A DNA stretch of 8,691 nucleotides from JANRLJ01 sp034437895. Lineage in GTDB: Bacteria > Chloroflexota > Anaerolineae > Aggregatilineales > Phototrophicaceae. A program made the position numbers and the translations under genes. The notes under the pieces are model-generated. The model was not told the origin of the DNA. It saw only the letters and a program-made list of their open reading frames with translations, and searched no databases. Positions 1-4,534 of this stretch are shown here, piece by piece. The DNA lies in NCBI GenBank assembly GCA_034437895.1, contig DAOTTO010000489.1, positions 1 through 8,691 of the forward strand, given 5' to 3'. Numbering within the stretch: the first letter of the stretch is position 1; each line of letters starts with the position of its first letter.

Positions 1-123
1 GATCGTCCGCTGCGAGCGATCCGCTTGATCTTGAAGGACATCCGTCCAGTCAACGATCTTTATGGCGGCGGCTTGACCACCCTTACGCATGGTGTCGCAG
101 AACGTCGCGGCTTGTTCGGGTAA
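1..123 (+). CDS. 3' end of an unidentified plus-strand gene (partial)
   Basis: Frame 1 is open from the window edge to a TAA at 121-123 and gives 40 residues ending in a GGGLTTLTHGVAERRGLFG tail. I do not recognise the family. Codon make-up is compatible with coding, with many G-starting codons and mixed third positions. The stop falls 14 bases before the stop of the oppositely oriented kinase gene, which is a normal convergent arrangement. The opposite strand is also open across this stretch, with an ATG at 90-88, but that ATG has no ribosome binding site. The plus-strand reading is therefore preferred without being secure. Forty residues are too few to assign a function. Confidence 0.45.
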   Translation, partial: DRPLRAIRLILKDIRPVNDLYGGGLTTLTHGVAERRGLFG

Positions 124-137
124 GGCCAGTTCGCGTT

Positions 138-1043
138 TTACAGCTTTTGCAGCGCCAGAAGTGCGGCTCCCATTACCGATGAATATTTGGCTTTGGGGAG
201 TTCCGGCAGATCAAGCAGCTCGCATAACAACAAACTAAGCGGGTTCGGATGGCTCAACAAGCTGCCCGTAAACGCGATAGGCAGCGCTTCACGATCAAGC
301 TGATGCAAAATAGTACGCACTTTAAGCGCTAATTCAAACGCAGCAGATTCAATAATCTGGCAAGAAACACGGTCTCCGGCGGCAGCCTGCTCTAGTACAA
401 GCGGCGCGAACCGCGCAATATCGCGCACACGCGGCTGTTCATACACCCAATGAAGCATTTCGCGCCGTGTTTTAAGGCTGTGTGCCTGTAACAACACATC
501 GACAAGCGACGTGGACGGGTCACGCCCTTCCAATGCGCGAAAAGCCGCTTTTAACCCTCTCATTCCAATCCAATAGCCGCTGCCTTCGTCGCCGAGCAAA
601 TAGCCCAAGCCACCGATTAGGGCGGTTTTGCCTGCGGTGTTCACGCCATAAGCGATGCTGCCCGTTCCGGCGAGGATCAACACGCCGCGCCTTTCCCCGG
701 TTGCCCCGACGAGCGCGATCTCATGATCGGAACTTAAAGCGATTTTGGCGTTTGGGCAAACATCCACCACGAGCGAATGCAGCCACTCACTGACATTTTC
801 CGGTTCTGCCCCCGCAATGCCGATGCCAACCGCGCTGATTTGCGCCATAGAAAGTTGGGCATTGGCAACGGCTTCGCGCATTTTTTCTTGAATCGTCTGC
901 GCGGCAGCGTCATAACCCATCGTATTCGGATTAACACTGATTGATGCTTCACTTTGCCCAATAATGGTCAGATCAGAGGTAGCGACGATGACTCGAATCG
1001 TGCTTCCACCGCCGTCTATACCTAAGACATATTGTTCCGTCAT
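138..1043 (-). CDS. BadF/BadG-family amino-sugar kinase (GlcNAc/MurNAc kinase, NagK/MurK-like)
   Basis: A 301-residue cytoplasmic kinase of the BadF/BadG/BcrA/BcrD ATPase family (ASKHA fold). It most likely phosphorylates GlcNAc and/or MurNAc with ATP. Visible motifs: the phosphate-1 loop DGGGST at residues 10-15; GIGIAGA at about 73-79; SSDHEIA at 104-110, whose Asp106 matches the catalytic Asp of NagK-type kinases; the phosphate-2 loop LAGTGSIAYG at 125-134; GGLGYLLGDEGSGYWIG at 144-160, a NagK hallmark; and a C-terminal adenosine-side segment FTGSLLS near 258. The length is usual for the family. The ATG at 1043 has AAAGAGG four bases upstream (1054-1048). It lies 26 bases after the NamZ stop, so the two are very likely cotranscribed. 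That neighbour favours an amino-sugar substrate over the benzoyl-CoA or 2-hydroxyacyl-CoA activators of the same superfamily. GlcNAc and MurNAc specificity cannot be told apart from sequence. Confidence 0.88.
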   Translation of the reverse strand: MTEQYVLGIDGGGSTIRVIVATSDLTIIGQSEASISVNPNTMGYDAAAQTIQEKMREAVANAQLSMAQISAVGIGIAGAEPENVSEWLHSLVVDVCPNAKIALSSDHEIALVGATGERRGVLILAGTGSIAYGVNTAGKTALIGGLGYLLGDEGSGYWIGMRGLKAAFRALEGRDPSTSLVDVLLQAHSLKTRREMLHWVYEQPRVRDIARFAPLVLEQAAAGDRVSCQIIESAAFELALKVRTILHQLDREALPIAFTGSLLSHPNPLSLLLCELLDLPELPKAKYSSVMGAALLALQKL

Positions 1044-1069
1044 TATGCCTCTTTATTCGGCCTATCGGA

Positions 1070-2245
1070 CTATTCGTATAGCAAAAACGGTTTCCGCGCT
1101 TCCGCAAAGTCATCCCCTTCAGCTTGCCAGCCGCCGATTAAATCCGCGACAGCTTTTCCGGCATCAATACCCAAGCGGATATCATCTGTGCCAATCAGTC
1201 GGTCAAAATGGAAGATACCTTGTTCAACGGACGATGGCAGCCAGCGAAATGAGTCGGGATAAAGGCTGCGAATCATCGCCAACATATTGAGCCAGACTTC
1301 GATAGGCCGCCATTTTTCAGGATTCACAATATGCACCTGTACCCCTTGGCACACTTGATCCGCCCATTTGCCATCATGCGGTTTAAAGTTATGCGGACGG
1401 AAGCGCACGCCAAAAGCCTCGCTCCATGCTTGAGCATTAAGCCGTGCCGCCAGATTAAGCCCATCAATCCAAGGCGCACCGACAATTTCAAAAGGCAGAG
1501 TCGTGCCGCGCCCTTCAGCAAGATTCGTCCCTTCCACCAAACATGCGCCCGGATATTGCACCAGCGTTTCCAGATGCGGTACATTGGGCGAAGGTTGCAC
1601 CCAGGCCAGTTTGGTTTCCTGCCATGTCATCTCGCGTTCATAATGCTCGCAGCCAATAATCGAAAGCCGTGCTAAAGACGGATTCCAAGTCTCGTTAATC
1701 ATCCACGTCAATTCACCGAGCGTCAGCCCGTGCTGCACCGGGACGGGACAGCGCCCGACATACGAGCGAAAGCCCGGCTCAATGCACGGCCCATAAATCG
1801 TACTCGCCCCTAACGGATTCGGACGGTCAAGCAGCACCACCGTCACATTATGTTCGCCCGCCGCCTCCAAAATATGCGAAATCGTCCAGGTATAGGTGAA
1901 ATAACGCACCCCGATGTCCTGAATATCGCAGACGATGACATCAATATCCTTGAGCATCTCGGCAGTTGGACGGTAAATATCTCCATAGAGCGAGTAAACA
2001 GGCAGGTTCGTCAGCGGATCAACATTATAAGAGGCACTTTCGCTGGTTTCGGTTGCACCTGCAAAGCCATGCTCCGGGGAAAATAACGCGACAACATGCA
2101 CATTTCGCTCATTGCATAAAATGTTATAAGCACTTTCCAAGTTACGATCTACCGCGCTGGGATTGGTGAACAAACCAATTCTCTGCCCGTGTAGGGGTTT
2201 GTAGCCATCTTGACGTAAGACTTCAAGTCCGGTTTTTACAAGCAT
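1070..2245 (-). CDS. namZ: NamZ-type exo-beta-N-acetylmuramidase (DUF1343)
   Basis: A 391-residue DUF1343 protein. Characterised members (Bacillus subtilis NamZ/YbbC) remove MurNAc from the non-reducing end of peptidoglycan fragments such as MurNAc-GlcNAc. Family blocks seen: IGLFTNPSAV (about 23-32); FSPEHGF (55-61), holding the conserved Glu58-His59 pair expected in the active site; VCDIQDIGVRYFTYTWT (about 105-121); LLDRPNPLG (138-146); QPSPNVPHLETLVQYPG (217-233); and EGTNLAEGRGTTLPFE (238-253). The frame can be extended upstream to a TTG at 2278. I chose the ATG at 2245 because AAGAG (2259-2255) lies nine bases before it and because family homology begins just after. No signal peptide or lipobox is present from either start, unlike the exported Bacillus enzyme, so it probably acts in the cytoplasm on imported fragments. 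The downstream kinase gene supports a peptidoglycan-salvage role. Confidence 0.92.
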   Translation of the reverse strand: MLVKTGLEVLRQDGYKPLHGQRIGLFTNPSAVDRNLESAYNILCNERNVHVVALFSPEHGFAGATETSESASYNVDPLTNLPVYSLYGDIYRPTAEMLKDIDVIVCDIQDIGVRYFTYTWTISHILEAAGEHNVTVVLLDRPNPLGASTIYGPCIEPGFRSYVGRCPVPVQHGLTLGELTWMINETWNPSLARLSIIGCEHYEREMTWQETKLAWVQPSPNVPHLETLVQYPGACLVEGTNLAEGRGTTLPFEIVGAPWIDGLNLAARLNAQAWSEAFGVRFRPHNFKPHDGKWADQVCQGVQVHIVNPEKWRPIEVWLNMLAMIRSLYPDSFRWLPSSVEQGIFHFDRLIGTDDIRLGIDAGKAVADLIGGWQAEGDDFAEARKPFLLYE

Positions 2246-2254
2246 AGTTTTTGG

Positions 2255-2259
2255 CTCTT
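2255..2259 (-). promoter_or_regulatory. Ribosome binding site deciding the namZ start
   Basis: AAGAG on the minus strand, nine bases before the ATG at 2245. The longer alternative, a TTG at 2278, would add 11 polar residues and has no purine-rich site before it, so this element supports the shorter protein. Confidence 0.6.
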
Positions 2260-2301
2260 GGCGATTAGCTTTTAGCAATTAGGTATGTATTTGTGGTGAA
2301 C

Positions 2302-2331
2302 AGTATAACGTGCCAGGTTAAAAACTGATAA
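2302..2331 (-). promoter_or_regulatory. Candidate sigma70-type promoter for namZ-kinase operon
   Basis: On the minus strand, TTATCA (2331-2326; 4 of 6 consensus bases) is followed after 18 bases by TATACT (2307-2302; 5 of 6). Transcription would begin near 2295, giving a leader of about 50 bases before the namZ ATG. It sits in the 109-base gap between the transporter stop and namZ. Weak sequence match only; readthrough from the transporter gene is also possible because no terminator is visible in the gap. Confidence 0.4.
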
Positions 2332-2354
2332 CTCATGCCTGAGAATAATCAAGT

Positions 2355-4142
2355 TTACAGATGTAAAGGCCAGACCAGCGGTACCATCACAATCGTAATC
2401 GCGTAAATGATCAAAGTCAGAGGCGCACCCACGCGTAGAAAATCAGCAAATTTATAATGTCCCGGCCCATACACCATCAAGCAAGACGGTTCCAGCGGTG
2501 TAAGATAGGAACAACTTGCTGCCAATGCGATAGTCATTGCAAAAGCACGGGGATTAAGGCCGAGCGTTACAGCCGTTTGTAGCGCTACTGGAATAACGAC
2601 CACTGCCGCCGCTTGATTGGACATGGGTTGAGTCAGCACCACCGTGAGAATAAAGAAGCCCGTCAAAATCCAAAATGGCTCAGCCTGTCCCACAGTATTA
2701 ACAATCACATCTGCAAGAAACTCTGCCGTCCCAGTGTTTTGCATGGCTGCCCCAAGTGCTAACATACTACCGATTAAAATAAGCGCTTTCCATTCCACCT
2801 CACGATAGGCTTCTTCCGGCGTAATGCAGCGTGTCAAAAATACCAACAGCGCACCAAGCAGCACTGCTACCGGCATCGGCATAAGGCCGACACTGCCAAC
2901 CAGCAGCACACCACCGAATATAGCAATCGCAATCGGCGCTCGCCCCCAATTGGGGCGCTCGTTACGAATTTTGCCAAGAACACGGAAGATATTGCTCCCT
3001 TCTAAGCTGGATAGTTCTTCCGGTTGGCCTTGCAGAAGCAATACATCACCTAGTTTGAGTGAAACCTCGCTGAGTTTGCGACGCAGACTTTCGCCGCTGC
3101 GATTGATCGCTAATACCTGTACGCCAAAGCGCTCGCGCAGTTGGAAACCGCGTAAAGTCCTTCCTATCAGCGGTGAGCCGGGCAAAATCAGTGCCTCTAA
3201 AACCTCAATTTGCTCGTCCGGGTTTGCCAAATCAGTAAATTTAGCGTCAGCTTTAAATTCGACACCGGCACGATCTTTAATCTTAAGTAAATCATCACGC
3301 CACCCTTCCACCAACAATATATCACCCCCTTCTAAGACCGTATTAGTACGAGGTGCGATATAACGTGTTTTGTTCCGCACAATACGCAGAACCGTCAAAT
3401 CCAGATCACTTCCTAAACCACTTTCCGCTAATGTTTTGCCTACTAAACGCGATTCTGATAAGACGATAACCTCTGCCAGGTAAGGATAATTTCCAGACAA
3501 ACCATTTGATCCATTGGATACAGCTCTATCAGGTATCAAACGCCTCCCAATAAAGTACATATACAGGAGGCCAACAACAGCGATTGGCAGACCAACTGGG
3601 GTGAGTTCAAACATTCCGATTGGAGCAAGATTGTAGCGCGATTGGGTAATCAATCCGCTCACCACAAGGTTAGTCGAAGTACTAACGAGCGTAACAGAAC
3701 TAGTCAGAATAGAAGCGAAAGCCAAAGGCAGCAGCAGTTTAGAAGGATCAATTTTAGTACGTTGTGCAATCCCTAGAACAACGGGTACAAAAAATGCGGT
3801 GGAGGCAGTATTACTCATAAAAGCGCCTAAACCAGCGGAGGCAACCATAATAATAATCAACAGACCATTCGGGTCTGTATTGGTACGACGTAGAATCACC
3901 CTTCCCGTTAGTTCCACAACCCCTGTTCTTAAAAGCGATGCTGTTAGAATGAGCAGCCCAAGGATCAAAATAAACGTATCACTTCCAAACCCTGCAAAGG
4001 CTTCTTTCGTAGGCAGTAACCCGCTAAGAATTAGACTGAGTAAAACACCAAGTGCAACTACATCTGCTGCAACCCATTCAAAAGCAAACAATACTAGCGA
4101 TATACCGAGAATCGTCAAAAGCAGTATGATCTGACCATTCAT
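2355..4142 (-). CDS. SLC13/DASS-family anion transporter with two RCK_C (TrkA_C) domains
   Basis: A 595-residue inner-membrane carrier. Layout: an N-terminal hydrophobic half (about residues 3-200); two cytosolic RCK_C/TrkA_C domains (about 222-290 and 312-380, each with an LxGGDxLLVxG or LxLGDVLLLxG strand); then a second hydrophobic half (about 402-593). The first half has the SNT signature (FMSNTASTAFFVPV, SNT at 110-112) and STSTNLVVSG (154-163). The second half has QPMSNQAAAVVVIPV and TPLEPSCLMVYGPG. This resembles bacterial and algal SAC1/SLT-like members often annotated as sulfate or divalent-anion transporters; sodium coupling and sulfate are inferences. The ATG at 4142 is preferred over the upstream GTG at 4181 because AAAGGA (4155-4150) lies seven bases before it and the first membrane helix follows at once. 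On a few sampled lines the gene looks more AT-rich (about 42-52% GC) than its neighbours (about 57%). Confidence 0.9.
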   Translation of the reverse strand: MNGQIILLLTILGISLVLFAFEWVAADVVALGVLLSLILSGLLPTKEAFAGFGSDTFILILGLLILTASLLRTGVVELTGRVILRRTNTDPNGLLIIIMVASAGLGAFMSNTASTAFFVPVVLGIAQRTKIDPSKLLLPLAFASILTSSVTLVSTSTNLVVSGLITQSRYNLAPIGMFELTPVGLPIAVVGLLYMYFIGRRLIPDRAVSNGSNGLSGNYPYLAEVIVLSESRLVGKTLAESGLGSDLDLTVLRIVRNKTRYIAPRTNTVLEGGDILLVEGWRDDLLKIKDRAGVEFKADAKFTDLANPDEQIEVLEALILPGSPLIGRTLRGFQLRERFGVQVLAINRSGESLRRKLSEVSLKLGDVLLLQGQPEELSSLEGSNIFRVLGKIRNERPNWGRAPIAIAIFGGVLLVGSVGLMPMPVAVLLGALLVFLTRCITPEEAYREVEWKALILIGSMLALGAAMQNTGTAEFLADVIVNTVGQAEPFWILTGFFILTVVLTQPMSNQAAAVVVIPVALQTAVTLGLNPRAFAMTIALAASCSYLTPLEPSCLMVYGPGHYKFADFLRVGAPLTLIIYAITIVMVPLVWPLHL

Positions 4143-4149
4143 CTTATGT

Positions 4150-4155
4150 TCCTTT
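4150..4155 (-). promoter_or_regulatory. Ribosome binding site deciding the transporter start
   Basis: AAAGGA on the minus strand with a seven-base spacer to the ATG at 4142. It lies inside the reading frame that would begin at the GTG at 4181, and so argues for the shorter 595-residue product. Confidence 0.75.
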
Positions 4156-4203
4156 GCTGAGTTGAAAGGAATAACCAACACATACGATCATAACTGATGC
4201 TTA

Positions 4204-4223
4204 TATTGAGAACCAACTCAATA
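4204..4223. repeat. 20-bp inverted repeat at the transporter promoter
   Basis: TATTGAGAACCAACTCAATA consists of perfect 7-base arms (4204-4210 and 4217-4223) around a 6-base centre. It directly follows the candidate -10 element of the minus-strand transporter promoter and would cover its start site, so it is placed like a repressor operator. The RNA could also form a hairpin, but without a U tract it is not a terminator. Confidence 0.5.
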
Positions 4224-4224
4224 A

Positions 4225-4252
4225 ATTATAAATTTACCCGCTTTTGTGGGAA
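4225..4252 (-). promoter_or_regulatory. Candidate promoter for the SLC13-type transporter
   Basis: On the minus strand a perfect TATAAT (4230-4225) lies 16 bases after TTCCCA (4252-4247; 4 of 6 -35 matches). The predicted start is near 4218, leaving a leader of about 76 bases to the ATG at 4142. The surrounding DNA is strongly AT-rich. Confidence 0.5.
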
Positions 4253-4283
4253 AATGAGTAATTTACATCATGACACGTTATGA

Positions 4284-4300
4284 ACCTTTAGAGACCTTTA
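4284..4300. repeat. Direct repeat ACCTTTA with 10-bp period before the exporter promoter
   Basis: ACCTTTA occurs exactly twice, at 4284-4290 and 4294-4300, ten bases apart. A weaker copy ending in CGTTA lies one more period upstream (4274-4280). The last copy overlaps the candidate -35 box at 4297-4302. Helically phased direct repeats next to a -35 box are typical of OmpR/PhoB-family response-regulator sites; the regulator itself is unknown. Confidence 0.4.
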
Positions 4301-4325
4301 CAAACTATTCAGAGTATGTTATTCT
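4297..4325 (+). promoter_or_regulatory. Candidate sigma70-type promoter of the ABC exporter operon
   Basis: TTTACA (4297-4302; 5 of 6) and TATTCT (4320-4325; 4 of 6) are separated by 17 bases. Transcription would start near 4332, leaving a long leader of about 200 bases before the exporter start. An inverted repeat at 4338-4352 lies just inside the transcript. Confidence 0.45.
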
Positions 4326-4337
4326 GTGGTTGATGTG

Positions 4338-4352
4338 GTGTCTTAAAGACAC
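4338..4352. promoter_or_regulatory. Palindromic operator candidate just downstream of the exporter start site
   Basis: GTGTCTTAAAGACAC is a perfect inverted repeat with 7-base arms around a single central A. It begins about six bases after the predicted transcription start of the exporter operon, the usual place for a repressor that blocks initiation or clearance. Many bacterial drug-exporter operons have local repressors of the TetR, MarR or PadR types; no such gene is in this window. Confidence 0.5.
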
Positions 4353-4390
4353 ATATCTTATCAAGTCGAGCAGCGAACAGGATCAAATTC

Positions 4391-4414
4391 ATGATGGCTG
4401 GCTTTAGCAAGTAA
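4391..4414 (+). CDS. Possible 7-residue leader peptide upstream of the exporter
   Basis: ATG at 4391 opens a short frame, MMAGFSK, ending with TAA at 4412-4414. AGGA at 4378-4381 lies nine bases before it, a workable ribosome binding site. It falls within the predicted untranslated leader of the exporter operon. The BmrCD exporter of Bacillus subtilis is controlled through a translated leader (BmrB), so a leader ORF here would have a precedent. A frame this short arises easily by chance and no intrinsic terminator follows it, so the call is speculative. Confidence 0.2.
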   Translation: MMAGFSK

Positions 4415-4485
4415 GTAACCACAGTCGATAAAACCTTCGTCAATTCGGCATTCGGCCTATTCTCATTCGCATCGCATTTTACACT

Positions 4486-4525
4486 GGCTGTCTCGGCAGC
4501 CCTCGTTAACGATTACGTGGAGGGT
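4486..4525 (+). promoter_or_regulatory. Leader RNA with two competing pairings around the exporter ribosome binding site
   Basis: GGCTG (4486-4490) can pair with CAGCC (4497-4501) in a small hairpin. Alternatively CCCTC (4500-4504) can pair with GAGGG (4520-4524), extended by one G-U pair, which would cover the Shine-Dalgarno sequence. The two pairings share bases 4500-4501, so they partly exclude each other. This could be a translational switch, but the stems are short (5-6 pairs) and chance is a real alternative. Confidence 0.25.
4519..4524 (+). promoter_or_regulatory. Strong ribosome binding site deciding the TTG start of exporter subunit A
   Basis: GGAGGG lies upstream of TTG at 4535 with a slightly long spacer of 10-11 bases. 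The only earlier in-frame start, GTG at 4517, overlaps this site and has nothing purine-rich before it. The next in-frame ATG (4571) also lacks a site. The bases between site and start form a 12-bp palindrome (4523-4534). Confidence 0.6.
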
Positions 4526-4534
4526 GAATTCACC

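Noticed and set aside
1..90. Minus-strand ATG at 90 as the start of a third gene in the NamZ-kinase operon
   Set aside because: Open to the edge, but there is no ribosome binding site before the ATG and the peptide has no recognisable features. The plus-strand reading ends neatly before the kinase stop and is preferred.
2824..3363. 179-residue plus-strand open frame antisense to the SLC13-type transporter gene
   Set aside because: Serine- and proline-rich composition without any recognisable domain. The other strand carries clear transporter motifs throughout, so it is a shadow frame.
4237..4250. CCCGC/GTGGG hairpin with TTTT loop
   Set aside because: Only five pairs including one G-U. It overlaps the -35 region of the transporter promoter and has no T tract on the plus strand, so it is not a terminator.
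4254..4283. Nine-residue ORF MSNLHHDTL in the divergent gap
   Set aside because: It lies upstream of the predicted exporter promoter, has no convincing ribosome binding site and is short enough to be chance.
4486..4501. GGCTG/CAGCC hairpin considered as an attenuator terminator
   Set aside because: No run of T follows (next bases are CTCGTTAACG), so intrinsic termination is unlikely. It is kept only as part of a possible translational switch.
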